From assembly GCA_000953735.1 (NCBI GenBank), contig LN554852.1, positions 1,375,846-1,439,845 of the forward strand: a DNA stretch of 64,000 nucleotides, in the 5' to 3' direction. Every line of letters begins with the position of its first letter. Position 1 is the stretch's first letter. The position numbers and the translations under genes are program-made. Under the pieces are notes generated by a model. The model did not search any database. It saw only the letters and a list, made by a program, of their open reading frames with translations, and was not told the origin of the DNA. Below, one piece after another: positions 19,497 through 31,772 of this stretch. This DNA is from Moritella viscosa. GTDB taxonomy: Bacteria > Pseudomonadota > Gammaproteobacteria > Enterobacterales > Moritellaceae.

Positions 19497-20231
19497 TTAT
19501 TTCTCGTTATTATCAACCCACATTGCCGTTGCGCCACATACGGCAACAGGCATGATCATAAAATTAACCACAGGAATAGACTGACACAGTGCAACCATAG
19601 AACCAAAACTTAACGATTGCATACGGTTTGATGATAGTTCACTGCGCATCTCGTCAAAGCCGACTTTGTTATTATCAAAGGTATAATCGGCATATTGAAT
19701 AGCTAGCATCCATGCGGTAAAGATAAACCACAATACTGGGGCGACTGTCTGACCTACCACCGGAATGAAAAATAACAGCAGTAAACCAATAGCACGGGGA
19801 ATGTAGTATTTTATCTTTTTAAGCTCACGTGTCAGTACACGCGGGATATCTAATATAATATCTTTGATGCTACTTTCTGGCATCGGCTTATTACTCAATA
19901 GCAGTTCGGTTTGTTCTGCTAATAGGCCATTAAACGGTGCAGCAATAATATTGGCAATAGTACCAAAAAAGAACCCGAACAATAGCAGTATAAGGATGAA
20001 GGCGAGGGGTTTGATGATATAAACTAACCAACTTAACCAGTCTAAGCTTGCTTCAAGCTGGTGTAGCCATACGTCGATTTGTTGAAATAAGAAATAAAAG
20101 CTAACCGAAAACAGCATGAGGTTAACTAACAATGGTATCAATACAAAAGGTCTTAGCTTAGGTTGACGGATCAAGTCAAAACCTTGTAAGAAATATTGAA
20201 ACCCCGATAACGATGGTTTTACTGAAAGCAT
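19497..20231 (-). CDS. cysZ: Sulfate transporter CysZ
   Basis: 244 residues with four long hydrophobic segments and the CysZ/EI24 family start SGFQYFLQGFDLIRQPKLRPF. It imports sulfate for cysteine synthesis through the inner membrane. It lies near cysK in the conserved cluster, but on the opposite strand from smc and zipA. The C-terminal SFGSMVALCQSIPVVNFMIMP is typical. Confidence 0.9.
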   Translation of the reverse strand: MLSVKPSLSGFQYFLQGFDLIRQPKLRPFVLIPLLVNLMLFSVSFYFLFQQIDVWLHQLEASLDWLSWLVYIIKPLAFILILLLFGFFFGTIANIIAAPFNGLLAEQTELLLSNKPMPESSIKDIILDIPRVLTRELKKIKYYIPRAIGLLLLFFIPVVGQTVAPVLWFIFTAWMLAIQYADYTFDNNKVGFDEMRSELSSNRMQSLSFGSMVALCQSIPVVNFMIMPVAVCGATAMWVDNNEK

Positions 20232-20414
20232 ATTATATGACGCCTTGTGAATGGTTTATGTCGCATATCTTATCATGCGGTTACTGTGGTTCGGCTATAT
20301 TGGGATAAAAAGTGCAGTAAAAAGCAACAGCTTTTCTATTCTGCTTAGACGAATCTTTAATATTGCAGATACATCTGCTAAAGTTTTCTGGTTATTCTAT
20401 ATGCGTTGTTTGAT

Positions 20415-23400
20415 ATGTACCTTAAAAAGATCAAAATATCTGGCTTCAAGTCATTTGTTGATACTACAGAATTGCTTTTCCCGCACGATATGACCGCTGT
20501 TGTAGGTCCTAATGGTTGTGGTAAATCAAATATTATTGATGCTGTACGCTGGGTGCTGGGTGAAAGCTCGGCCAAGCACTTACGTGGTGATGCAATGTCT
20601 GACGTTATTTTTAACGGTTCAGTGGCGCGCTCTCCTGTCTCAAGAGCCAGTGTTGAACTGCTATTTGATAATGCCCAACAACGTATAGACCATGCTTTAT
20701 TACAGTATAATGAAGTGTCTATTCGTCGTGAATTATATCGAGATGGTACAAATCAATATTACCTCAACGGTAAAAAATGCCGTCGTAAAGATGTAACAGA
20801 ACTGTTTTTAGGTACAGGGTTAGGTCCTCGCAGTTATGCGATTATTGAACAAGGTATGATTTCGCGTTTAATTGAGTCCAAACCTCATGAATTACGTCAC
20901 TTTATTGAAGAAGCTGCTGGCATTTCTAAATATAAAGAAAAACGTCGCGAAACCGAATTACGTATTAATCAAACCAAAGATAACTTAAATCGACTTGCAG
21001 ACATTCGGATTGAATTAGGTGTGCAAATTGATAAGTTGAAAGTACAGTCAGTTGTCGCGCAACAATTTAGATCACTAAAACAACAACAGCGAGAAGCGAA
21101 AAGCCGTCTTGGTTTAGTGCAGATATATGATGTAGAGCGTTCAATTAATCAACTTGCACAGCAAAAATTGGTGTTAATGAGTGAGCAGGAAAAGTTCACT
21201 GCAACAGCCACTAAACTTCAGACTCAAATGACGGATTTTGATGTACAGTTAAATGAATTAACGGTACTGATTGAAAACCAGCAACAAACGTTTTATTTAC
21301 AAGGTACAGAGTTAACCAAGATAGAACAGAAAATACTGCATCATAAAGCACGTAAGCAAGAGTCTGCTGGTAAGCAACAAGAATATCAACAGCAAAGTGA
21401 CAAGTTACAAATCTTACTGAAAGAAGAGCAAGCACAATTACAAGTCCATCAGCAGCAATCATTATTGACTGAAACAGACTATAACCGTATGGCGGCCGAA
21501 TTATTAGTGATTGAACAATCGCTAGCATCTGCAACTATCAGTAGTGATCAAGCTATTGCGCAGCATGCGGTATACCTTGATAAGGTTCAGCGCTTTACGA
21601 GTAAACTTGATGTACTGACCAATGCCTTACAAAGTGCAGAATCAGTACTTAATAAAAGTAAAGTACAACGAAGTGATTTAAAAGCAGAACAGCAGCTGCT
21701 ATTGCTAAACAGTAAACAAGTACTTATTAAGGATAAAATCACAGAACAGCAACAACTACAGTCTCAAGAAACGCGCTTAGGGCATGAACTCGCTGGCTTG
21801 AATAACGGTTTTCAAGGGGTTAATAAACAAGTTTCAGAACTTGAGACTTATATTCAAAAAAACGTGACTGAACAAACTGAAATTAAAGCATCACTGAGTG
21901 TTATTACTGAGTTATTACGTAAAGCGGAACATGCTAATCACGCGCATACCTGGTTAGAATGTAATTTCGAGTCTATACCGTTAAAATTATTACAACAATT
22001 AGATGTAGAACCCGGTTGGGAAGCTGCAGTTGAGAAAGTACTCGCAAACTGGCTTGATGCTTACTGCATTAGTGACGAGCAACTTGCACAATTTAATTTG
22101 GCTGAGTTACCTGCTTTGCAATGGTTCAAACCGAGTAATTGTGTTGCACGCGCTGGTTCGTTAGCAAGTAAGGTCAAAAATAACCTATTCAATCGTCAGC
22201 TGAATCAAGTGACTTGTGCTGCAACGATTAATGATGCGCAAGCGGGTGCTGATTGCCATGGAGAATATAGTTATATCACTGCCCATGGTGATTGGTTTAC
22301 CGATGAAGGCGTGTGGTTATCACAACATGCGAAAGCTAATGTGACTTCTGCGCAAGGTCGTATTGAAATGCAGCAGCAGGCATCGCAGCAACAGGCGCGT
22401 TTATTTGCGGTTGAAACAATGATAGCAACGCAGCAGCATCAGTTAACAGCGTTGTCGGTGACACAGGTTGATTACCAAGATCAAATTGATAAGGTTCAAG
22501 CTAACCTGACTTTAAAACAAAGTGAAGTATCACAATTAACGATTGAATTGGGCTTATTACAGCAACAGCAAGCACAATGGCAGCTTAATCACGATCAGTT
22601 AAATACACGCTTATCAACACTTGATAATTTATTGGCGATTGAAGCCGAAGAAGTACAGCGTTTGAATGAACAGATAATCTCGATTAAGGTGACGATTGAA
22701 CAGCTTGCTAGTGATGATGGTTTGATTCAAAAATCAGAAACGGCAAAAGCAGATAAAGCACGATTTTTACAAGAACAGAAGGTACTTGAGAAACAAGTAC
22801 AGCAATTACTTTTGGTTAAAACCAAGTTTACGGTCGAAATTGAGAAACAGCAGCAATTAATTGCTAAAACTGACTCTCAATACCAAACAATTCTACAAGA
22901 TATTGCTGCATTAGGTGACAACTCACTATATGCTGAAAACTTGCAACAGTTAGAAACTGCGCGTGCTATTGCTGCAGAAAAACAAATTGCGATTGAAAAT
23001 GATAATAGGCAAAAGAAAACAACACGCGCTAAACTATTTAATGACAAGCGTGATGTTGAAGAAAAACGTGCTAGGATAATGGCAAGTGGCTTAAAAGTTA
23101 AAGATAAAGTGCAACAGCTTGATTTAAAACAAGCGAACAATAAAGCCAAAGAACAGCTACTATATCAACAAATTGCGGATGATAATGTTGATATAGACAC
23201 ATTGAAACGTGAGTGTGTTAATATATTAACACTGAAAGAATATCAGCAGCAGCTAAAACAGTTTGAAGTACAGTTACAGAACATTGGTGCTGTCAACCTT
23301 GCTGCAGTCGAAGAATATGAACAACAATCGCAGCGTAAACAGTATTTAGATGAACAAACCGATGACTTAGAAAAAGCCATTGCTACGTTAGAAGCCGCGA

Positions 23401-23897
23401 TTGTTAAAATAGATAAGCAGACTAAGGCGCGCTTTGCGACCACGTTTGAAAAAATTAATGATGATTTTAAAATGTTATTTCCTAAAGTGTTTGGCGGCGG
23501 TGCAGCTTGGTTAGAGCTAACATCGAGCAATTTATTAGACACGGGAGTAACCATTATGGCGCGACCGCCAGGGAAAAAGAATGCACGAATTTCTTTACTT
23601 TCCGGTGGTGAAAAAGCATTAACGGCACTGTCGTTAGTCTTTGCAATATTTAGATTAAATCCTGCGCCATTTTGTATGCTAGATGAAGTTGATGCACCAC
23701 TCGATGAATTAAATGTCGGGCGTTTTTGTAAACTGGTTCAGGAGATGTCAGAAACAGTACAATTTATTTATATTAGTCATAATAAGTTAGCCATGGAAAT
23801 GGCTCAGCAATTAATCGGAGTGACCATGCATGAACCAGGGGTCTCTCGAATAGTCGCTGTCGATATTTCGACTGCGATTGAACTTACAGACCATTAA
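20415..23897 (+). CDS. smc: Chromosome partition protein SMC
   Basis: 1160 residues from ATG 20415. The Walker A VVGPNGCGKSNIIDAVRWVL is at the N-terminus, then a coiled coil to about 500, a hinge (about 500-640) and a second coil. The C-terminal head has the signature LSGGEKALTALSLVF and Walker B CMLDEVDAPLDELN. It organises and segregates the chromosome as a dimer. It lies 19 bp before zipA, so is probably cotranscribed. Its presence suggests this organism does not rely on MukBEF. Confidence 0.96.
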   Translation: MYLKKIKISGFKSFVDTTELLFPHDMTAVVGPNGCGKSNIIDAVRWVLGESSAKHLRGDAMSDVIFNGSVARSPVSRASVELLFDNAQQRIDHALLQYNEVSIRRELYRDGTNQYYLNGKKCRRKDVTELFLGTGLGPRSYAIIEQGMISRLIESKPHELRHFIEEAAGISKYKEKRRETELRINQTKDNLNRLADIRIELGVQIDKLKVQSVVAQQFRSLKQQQREAKSRLGLVQIYDVERSINQLAQQKLVLMSEQEKFTATATKLQTQMTDFDVQLNELTVLIENQQQTFYLQGTELTKIEQKILHHKARKQESAGKQQEYQQQSDKLQILLKEEQAQLQVHQQQSLLTETDYNRMAAELLVIEQSLASATISSDQAIAQHAVYLDKVQRFTSKLDVLTNALQSAESVLNKSKVQRSDLKAEQQLLLLNSKQVLIKDKITEQQQLQSQETRLGHELAGLNNGFQGVNKQVSELETYIQKNVTEQTEIKASLSVITELLRKAEHANHAHTWLECNFESIPLKLLQQLDVEPGWEAAVEKVLANWLDAYCISDEQLAQFNLAELPALQWFKPSNCVARAGSLASKVKNNLFNRQLNQVTCAATINDAQAGADCHGEYSYITAHGDWFTDEGVWLSQHAKANVTSAQGRIEMQQQASQQQARLFAVETMIATQQHQLTALSVTQVDYQDQIDKVQANLTLKQSEVSQLTIELGLLQQQQAQWQLNHDQLNTRLSTLDNLLAIEAEEVQRLNEQIISIKVTIEQLASDDGLIQKSETAKADKARFLQEQKVLEKQVQQLLLVKTKFTVEIEKQQQLIAKTDSQYQTILQDIAALGDNSLYAENLQQLETARAIAAEKQIAIENDNRQKKTTRAKLFNDKRDVEEKRARIMASGLKVKDKVQQLDLKQANNKAKEQLLYQQIADDNVDIDTLKRECVNILTLKEYQQQLKQFEVQLQNIGAVNLAAVEEYEQQSQRKQYLDEQTDDLEKAIATLEAAIVKIDKQTKARFATTFEKINDDFKMLFPKVFGGGAAWLELTSSNLLDTGVTIMARPPGKKNARISLLSGGEKALTALSLVFAIFRLNPAPFCMLDEVDAPLDELNVGRFCKLVQEMSETVQFIYISHNKLAMEMAQQLIGVTMHEPGVSRIVAVDISTAIELTDH

Positions 23898-23916
23898 CAT
23901 TAAGAGATAGGCTGTT

Positions 23917-24912
23917 ATGCAAGATTTGCGACTTGTTCTCATCATTTTAGGGTTTATTGCAATTGTTGCTTTAGTTGCCCATGGCCTTTGGTCAAATAAA
24001 AAGAATCAAGTAAAACCATTAAAAGATAAACCATTAAGCAAAGTTGACGCTAACGTTAAAGATAAACAAGGGTTTGACCTTGATGGTATCGGCGAAAAAC
24101 GTGTTGTTAGTCAGCCTGTAGAACAGAACATCAGTGTGACTAAAGCACCCGTTGAACCAACCCCGATGACCGTTGAGAAAATTGAACCTCAGTTTGGTGC
24201 AGCGGAAATTACGCAGGATACGACAGTGCTAACCGGAGCGTTTACTGCGTCGGATGTTGAAACACCTTCGCCAACGATTGATACCGCGATGAATGATGTC
24301 AGTTATGATGTTGTTGAAACGTCAGCGGTTGAAGTTAAATCTGCCCCTGTGCTAGAAGAGCAAGTGGCAGCAGAAAGTCAGACGCAAAACGATCTTGATA
24401 ATAGTGGTGTCGATACAGCCGATAATACAGATACTCACGCAGCAACTGTACAAGATAAACCTGTCGATGACACTGCGGATGAAGCGGTATTTGTGATTAA
24501 TATCATGGCACGTGAAGGCAAGAGCATTGCAGGTGCTGAGTTACTACAAGAATTATCAGCGTTTGGCTTTAAATTTGGTGCGATGGATATTTTCCACCGT
24601 CATGTTGATGCAGCAGGTAAAGGACCCGTTATCTTTAGTTTAGCTAACATGGTTAAACCGGGTGTGTTTGATATTGATATGATGGAGCAATTTGAATCAC
24701 CAGGTGTATCACTATTTATGATGTTCCCGTGTGCTGGTCAGGCATCTCACAATTACAGTCTAATGCTAGGTGCAGCAGAGCGCATTGCAGAAGCTGTCGA
24801 TGGTTTATTAATGGATGGGTCGCGTAACCCATTAACAGAAGAAGCCATTGAGCAAGAACAAGCGTTCATTCGCCAGTTAGAACAGAAAGTATTAGCGAAA
24901 AAATCTAACTAA
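23917..24912 (+). CDS. zipA: Cell division protein ZipA
   Basis: 331 residues. An N-terminal membrane anchor (residues 2-25) and a basic stretch are followed by a long acidic, Pro/Thr/Asp-rich linker (about 60-190). The C-terminal FtsZ-binding domain (about 195-325) has VINIMAREGKSIAGAEL and GVSLFMMFPCAGQASHN. It anchors the FtsZ ring to the inner membrane. It lies between smc and ligA. Confidence 0.95.
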   Translation: MQDLRLVLIILGFIAIVALVAHGLWSNKKNQVKPLKDKPLSKVDANVKDKQGFDLDGIGEKRVVSQPVEQNISVTKAPVEPTPMTVEKIEPQFGAAEITQDTTVLTGAFTASDVETPSPTIDTAMNDVSYDVVETSAVEVKSAPVLEEQVAAESQTQNDLDNSGVDTADNTDTHAATVQDKPVDDTADEAVFVINIMAREGKSIAGAELLQELSAFGFKFGAMDIFHRHVDAAGKGPVIFSLANMVKPGVFDIDMMEQFESPGVSLFMMFPCAGQASHNYSLMLGAAERIAEAVDGLLMDGSRNPLTEEAIEQEQAFIRQLEQKVLAKKSN

Positions 24913-24964
24913 TCTATTACTCACTAATAGCGTTAGTAAAATAAATGATGTTATCCAGATAAAT

Positions 24965-24989
24965 GCCTCACTTCGGTGGGGCTTTTTTT
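24965..24989 (+). terminator. Terminator between zipA and ligA
   Basis: GCCTCAC-TTCG-GTGGGGC hairpin with the stable TTCG loop and seven T. It ends only 33 bp before the ligA start, so it probably limits rather than abolishes read-through, or ligA has a promoter inside this region. Confidence 0.75.
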
Positions 24990-24991
24990 GA

Positions 24992-27049
<2,058 letters not shown>

Positions 27050-27128
27050 TTAATAGTGGTACATCGTTCGTTAATGATAGTTCGCTGTTGTTAGTTTTAT
27101 CTTTAGTGGTAAAATGCGCAGCATCATG

Positions 27129-27154
27129 CGCTTAACCTGCTAGTAGGTTAAGCG
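27129..27154 (+). promoter_or_regulatory. Perfect hairpin in the gltX leader
   Basis: CGCTTAACCT-GCTAGT-AGGTTAAGCG: a 10-bp perfect inverted repeat ending 23 bases before the gltX start, without a T tract. It could be an RNA structure in the leader or a protein operator. Confidence 0.55.
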
Positions 27155-27177
27155 AATCAAATAATGTAAAAGGTATT

Positions 27178-28599
27178 GTGAGACTTATGACTGTTAAGAC
27201 TCGTTTTGCACCTAGCCCAACTGGCTACTTGCACGTAGGCGGCGCACGTACAGCGCTTTATTCTTGGTTACATGCAAAAAGCCAAGGTGGTGAATTTGTA
27301 TTACGTATCGAAGATACTGATATAGAGCGTTCTACTCAAGAAGCGGTTGACGCGATCTTAGAAGGCATGAAATGGGCTGGTCTGGATTGGGATGAAGGTC
27401 CTTATTTCCAAACGCAACGTTTCGATCGTTACAATGAGTTAGTTGATCAACTAGTTTCTGAAGACAAAGCATACAAATGTTATTGTTCACGTGAGCGTCT
27501 TGACGAATTACGTGAAAAGCAAATGGCTGCCAAAGAAAACCCACGTTACGATGGTAAATGTAGCCATGGTGACATTGAAGACACCGGTGCTGATTACGTT
27601 GTACGTTTCCGCAATCCGAAAGAAGGTTCTGTTATCGTTGATGACAAGATCCGTGGCAAAGTTGAATTTGCTAACACTGAGCTAGATGATCTGATTATCC
27701 GCCGTACTGATGGTTCACCAACTTACAACTTCTGTGTTGTTGTTGATGACTGGGATATGGGCATTACTAATGTTGTTCGTGGTGAAGATCACCTAAATAA
27801 TACGCCACGTCAAATCAATATCTTAAAAGCATTAGGTGCACCTGTACCTGAGTACGCACACGTTGCAATGATTTTAGGTGATGACGGCGCTAAACTGTCT
27901 AAACGTCATGGCGCTGTTGGCGTTATGCAATATCGTGATGATGGTTACCTGCCTGAAGCACTACTAAACTACTTAGTTCGTCTGGGCTGGTCACATGGCG
28001 ATCAAGAAATCTTCAGTACTGAAGAAATGATCAAATTGTTTAGCCTAGATGCAGTAAACAAAGCACCATCAGCGTTTAATACTGAGAAGCTACAATGGGT
28101 AAATCAGCATTACATTAAGACATTAGCACCTGAATATGTTGCATCTCACCTTGAGTGGCACATGGCAGATCAAGGTATTGATACAACCAATGGCCCTGAG
28201 CTAGCTGAGATTGTTAAAGTACTTGCTGAACGTGCTAAAACGTTAAAAGAACTTGCTGCATCTAGCCGTTATTTCTTTGAAGACTATGCTGAATTTGATG
28301 CAACTGCGGCGAAGAAACATTTACGTCCAGTAGCGAAAGAAGCATTAGTTAAAGTGCAAGAGAAGTTAGCTGCGATTACAGATTGGAGCGATGCTGAAGT
28401 TCTACACGCTGCTATTAACGAAACAGCGGCTGAACTTGAAGTTGGCATGGGTAAAGTAGGTATGCCACTACGTGTTGCTATCACTGGTGCCGGTCAATCT
28501 CCGTCATTAGATGTAACACTAAAGCTTATCGGTAAAGAACGAAGCCTTGCTGGTATCGACAAAGCGTTAGCATTTATTACTGCACGTGAAAACGCCTAA
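27178..28599 (+). CDS. gltX: Glutamyl-tRNA synthetase
   Basis: 473 residues, class I. The HIGH-type motif [15 protein letters not shown] and KMSKS-type [12 protein letters not shown] are present. It charges tRNA-Glu. The GTG at 27178 has AAAGG four bases upstream; the ATG at 27187 gives the family-standard [11 protein letters not shown] but has poor spacing, so the start is undecided between the two. A tRNA-Ala gene follows, as in other gammaproteobacteria. Confidence 0.96.
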   Translation: MRLMTVKTRFAPSPTGYLHVGGARTALYSWLHAKSQGGEFVLRIEDTDIERSTQEAVDAILEGMKWAGLDWDEGPYFQTQRFDRYNELVDQLVSEDKAYKCYCSRERLDELREKQMAAKENPRYDGKCSHGDIEDTGADYVVRFRNPKEGSVIVDDKIRGKVEFANTELDDLIIRRTDGSPTYNFCVVVDDWDMGITNVVRGEDHLNNTPRQINILKALGAPVPEYAHVAMILGDDGAKLSKRHGAVGVMQYRDDGYLPEALLNYLVRLGWSHGDQEIFSTEEMIKLFSLDAVNKAPSAFNTEKLQWVNQHYIKTLAPEYVASHLEWHMADQGIDTTNGPELAEIVKVLAERAKTLKELAASSRYFFEDYAEFDATAAKKHLRPVAKEALVKVQEKLAAITDWSDAEVLHAAINETAAELEVGMGKVGMPLRVAITGAGQSPSLDVTLKLIGKERSLAGIDKALAFITARENA

Positions 28600-28715
28600 G
28601 GGTGTGTAAATAATATACTTTCTGTCGTTTGATGTTGATTTTTAAATTATAGATATTGACAGTTAAACGGCAGATGCATATTATTCTCTGCAGTAGCGAA
28701 CGCTGCTGTAGAAAT

Positions 28716-28791
28716 GGGGCCATAGCTCAGTTGGGAGAGCGCGACACTGGCAGTGTCGAGGTCATCGGTTCGATCCCGTTTGGCTCCACCA
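28716..28791 (+). tRNA. tRNA-Ala (anticodon GGC)
   Basis: 76 bases including the encoded CCA. The acceptor stem GGGGCCA pairs with TGGCTCC, the D arm AGCTCAGTTGGGAGAGC is canonical, and the anticodon stem CGACA/TGTCG encloses CTGGCAG with anticodon GGC. The T loop is GGTTCGATC. It lies close after gltX. Confidence 0.97.
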
Positions 28792-29008
28792 TTTCCGATT
28801 CAAACATTATTTTAAAAATACCATCTTCAAAATACCTTATTTCAAATCCTAGTTATATTCACTGCATTTAATTCCTTGTTTAGCATGCGATTGCAAATAT
28901 TCACAATCTAATATTATTAGTGTTTTAACCTTGTTAAGGTTATATTCATCCATCACGTCGTAGAATACTGGCGACTATTAGCGCCCAGTAGCACCTTAAT
29001 GAGTAACT

Positions 29009-30049
29009 ATGAAACTAATTTTAAACGAAAATAGCCAGATGCGTAATGTGGGGATGATAGCCGCTGTGATCATTATCCTCGGTGGTATCAAAATAGCCAC
29101 GCCGATTATCATTCCATTTTTGCTTGCTGTGTTTATTGCTATTATTTGTAATCCGTTGGTCAATGTGATCACTCGTTGCCGTATCCCTCGTGCAATAGCC
29201 ATTTTTATTGTGTTGATTATAGCTATTATGATTGGGTTGACGATCACCAGTGTTATCGGTTCTAGTGTGCAACAACTAACCAGTAATATTGGTGATTACC
29301 AAAGTCAAATTCGTGGTCATTACGGCGAGTTAGTGATGTTCTTAAATAAATACAACATTAAAATATCATCAGATACCTTACTGGAATACTTTAATCCAGG
29401 TACTGCCGTAACCATGGTTTCCAGTATGGTTAGTAGCTTATCAGGCGTGATGGCTAATATTTTTCTCATTTTATTAACTGTGGTCTTCATGTTGTTTGAA
29501 GGTGATGTATTACCGAAGAAATTGCATTTAATGTTTAAAGATCCTGATTTTAAATTAGCACAGTTAGACAAGTTCTTAGATTCGGTGAACAAATACGTAG
29601 CGATCAAAACTTTAGTGAGTATTGCGACGGGTATCTCTGTTGGTTTAATGCTGTTTATAATGGATGTTGATTTCTATCTGCTGTGGGGATTGATTGCATT
29701 CCTACTTAACTACGTACCTAATATCGGTTCTTTAATTGCCGCGGTACCAGCGGTGATTTTAACAACGTTACAGTTGGGTTTACCACAAGCTGGTGCGGTC
29801 GCTGCTGGTTATGTCATGATTAATTTGATCATGGGTAACGTGATAGAGCCGCGTTTCATGGGTAAAGGACTCGGTTTATCAACCTTGATTGTGTTTTTAT
29901 CATTGATTTTCTGGGGCTGGTTACTTGGCCTTGTCGGTATGTTACTCGCTGTACCACTGACTATGATTGTCAAAATTGGTTTAGAAACCATTAACGAGCA
30001 AAACTGGATGTCGATACTAATCAGTAGTGATGTTGATGTGAAAAAATAA
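29009..30049 (+). CDS. AI-2E family transporter
   Basis: 346 residues, about eight membrane segments in the AI-2E permease pattern (TM pair, a hydrophilic loop at about 85-140, then TMs). Late motifs NYVPNIGSLIAAVPAVI and GNVIEPRFMGKGLGLSTL are diagnostic. Members export autoinducer-2 (TqsA) or act as Na+/H+ antiporters; the substrate here is open. Confidence 0.88.
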   Translation: MKLILNENSQMRNVGMIAAVIIILGGIKIATPIIIPFLLAVFIAIICNPLVNVITRCRIPRAIAIFIVLIIAIMIGLTITSVIGSSVQQLTSNIGDYQSQIRGHYGELVMFLNKYNIKISSDTLLEYFNPGTAVTMVSSMVSSLSGVMANIFLILLTVVFMLFEGDVLPKKLHLMFKDPDFKLAQLDKFLDSVNKYVAIKTLVSIATGISVGLMLFIMDVDFYLLWGLIAFLLNYVPNIGSLIAAVPAVILTTLQLGLPQAGAVAAGYVMINLIMGNVIEPRFMGKGLGLSTLIVFLSLIFWGWLLGLVGMLLAVPLTMIVKIGLETINEQNWMSILISSDVDVKK

Positions 30050-30104
30050 CCGAGCGGCTTGATCGCATTTTAGTGCTAATCAAGTATAATGCGGTAAATT
30101 GAAT

Positions 30105-30133
30105 AAAGGGATGTACAGTGTGCATCCCTTTTT
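30105..30133 (+). terminator. Terminator of the AI-2E transporter gene
   Basis: AAAGGGATG / CATCCCTTT nine-bp stem followed by TT. This hairpin overlaps a possible upstream GTG start of the next gene, which argues for that gene starting later. Confidence 0.75.
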
Positions 30134-30177
30134 GTTTTGTAAGATTAATTAAGGTGAATAAGATTGTGACTGTTGCT

Positions 30178-31104
30178 ATGTCCGAGGCTGATGTGAAATT
30201 GCCGCTTGAATTTATTGATTTTTCTGCTGTTGCAGAGGATGCTTGTCGCTTGTTCCATGGTCGTGGCCATACATATGCTGGTTTTGAGCACATGAACATC
30301 GATTGGTTGTCGCCAGTTGCACTTATTACGCTATATAAAGAAGAAGAAAACGACTACTTATTATTACTAGCAGAGTCGCTTCAAGCACAGCTTGGTGAGC
30401 AATGTAAAACTGTACTCGTGCAATTCCGTTGTCGTGAACGTGCCCCGACTGCGTTGTTCCTTGGTGAAGAATGTCACCGTACCGAGATCACTGAAAATGG
30501 CATGACGTTCAACCTCGAATTTGGTCGTGCACAAAACACGGGGTTATTCTTGGATATGGCGAATGGTCGCCAGTGGGTTAAAGAGCAGTCTGAGAATGCC
30601 AATGTATTAAACCTGTTTTCTTATACTTGTGCTTTTTCTGTTGCCGCTTTAGCTGGTGGGGCCGACAAGGTGATGAACGTAGATCTTAGCCGTACTTCAT
30701 TAACCATGGGCCGTGATAATCATCGCAGCAATGGTCATGATCTTAAGCGCGTTAAATTTGAAGGTGTTGATATCTTTAAATCGTATGGGCGTTTACGTAA
30801 GCATGGTCCTTATGACTTGTTGATCTCGGATCCACCGTCATTCCAAAAAGGCAGTGTTGATATTAAACGTGATTACAGCAAGATCATTAAGCGTATCCCA
30901 CAGTTGATGAAACCGGGTGGTAAAGTGATGTTATGTTTAAATGCCCCTGAGCTTGGAGAACAGTTCTTATTTGATAATGTGGTAGAGCATTGTCCTGATT
31001 GTGTGTTCCAAGAGCAGCTTGCACCGCCAGTCGTATTTAAAGAAGCAGAAGAGGGTAAAGGTCTTAAAGTATTAATCTTTACTTACTTACCTAAAGCGGG
31101 TTAA
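30178..31104 (+). CDS. Class I SAM-dependent methyltransferase (RlmI-like catalytic domain)
   Basis: 308 residues from ATG 30178 (GTG 30166 possible). The SAM-binding motif LNLFSYTCAFSVAALAGGA is followed by an acidic NVDLSRTSL and the catalytic motif ISDPPSFQKGS. The DPPSF sequence and the loop order match the rRNA cytosine-C5 methyltransferases related to RlmI/RlmK, but the PUA domain is missing. The substrate is unknown; a 23S rRNA or protein target is possible. Confidence 0.82.
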   Translation: MSEADVKLPLEFIDFSAVAEDACRLFHGRGHTYAGFEHMNIDWLSPVALITLYKEEENDYLLLLAESLQAQLGEQCKTVLVQFRCRERAPTALFLGEECHRTEITENGMTFNLEFGRAQNTGLFLDMANGRQWVKEQSENANVLNLFSYTCAFSVAALAGGADKVMNVDLSRTSLTMGRDNHRSNGHDLKRVKFEGVDIFKSYGRLRKHGPYDLLISDPPSFQKGSVDIKRDYSKIIKRIPQLMKPGGKVMLCLNAPELGEQFLFDNVVEHCPDCVFQEQLAPPVVFKEAEEGKGLKVLIFTYLPKAG

Positions 31105-31305
31105 TCGCTGTTATATTGTTTTTGCTGATTTCAGAGTCAAAATATAGGTATATTACTTTTTGGTATACCTTATTTCAAATTGTTCTATTTTGTTTGTTTT
31201 TGTTCAGTTTTAGTTACCTTGTTGTATCTTGAGGTCGTGGTTCCTTTGTTGTTTCGTTAGATTGCTTTCATATGAAGAGCTATTAATCAAAATGTTGATA
31301 AATAA

Positions 31306-31428
31306 TTACAAAATGGGTTTATTGACGATGATCAAACTTTTCACCCAGATCAACAAATATTGCGGACTGAAAATGCTGTGTTAGGATTAATACATGAGCT
31401 GAGCAAAGGGTTGTTCGGAGAAGTGTGA
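31306..31428 (+). pseudogene. Short protein-like fragment without a start codon
   Basis: Forty codons after an in-frame TAA read like protein: NGFIDDDQTFHPDQQ, then RTENAVLGLIHELSKGLFGEV and a stop. No ATG/GTG/TTG start is available in frame. It may be a remnant of a lost gene. The rest of the gap 31105-31491 is AT-rich and shows nothing else. Confidence 0.3.
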
Positions 31429-31491
31429 TAAGCAGGTTATCGATTATCGACATATTTTAACGATGTACTGTTAAGTACTATTAAGGTGGTT

Positions 31492-31605
31492 ATGATGGAC
31501 TATAATGAAAACGATTTATCGTATTATCAACTTCAAGACGAATTACAACAAGAATTAGAAGCGGAATTACGCAAACAACTTGAAGATGAGTCAGGTGTAA
31601 ACTAA
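31492..31605 (+). CDS. Small acidic protein, 37 residues
   Basis: The ATG at 31492 (or 31495) follows AAGGTGG at good distance. The peptide is MMDYNENDLSYYQ followed by an amphipathic Glu/Gln/Leu helix (LQDELQQELEAELRKQLEDE). A clean terminator follows 41 bp downstream, so the gene has the hallmarks of a real short transcript. Function unknown. Confidence 0.6.
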   Translation: MMDYNENDLSYYQLQDELQQELEAELRKQLEDESGVN

Positions 31606-31646
31606 TCAGTTCGGGCTGAATGGTTGACGATATACTGATGATAAAG

Positions 31647-31669
31647 AAGCCTCATTTGAGGCTTTTTTT
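31647..31669 (+). terminator. Terminator of the 37-residue gene
   Basis: AAGCCTC-ATTT-GAGGCTT hairpin followed by seven T. Confidence 0.88.
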
Positions 31670-31772
31670 GTGCCTGTTTAATACATAATGCCGTATTTTA
31701 ATAATATAAATCTTTATCTATTTATATTACCTATATAACATCGACGATTAACTTATTTTTCGATTGATTACG

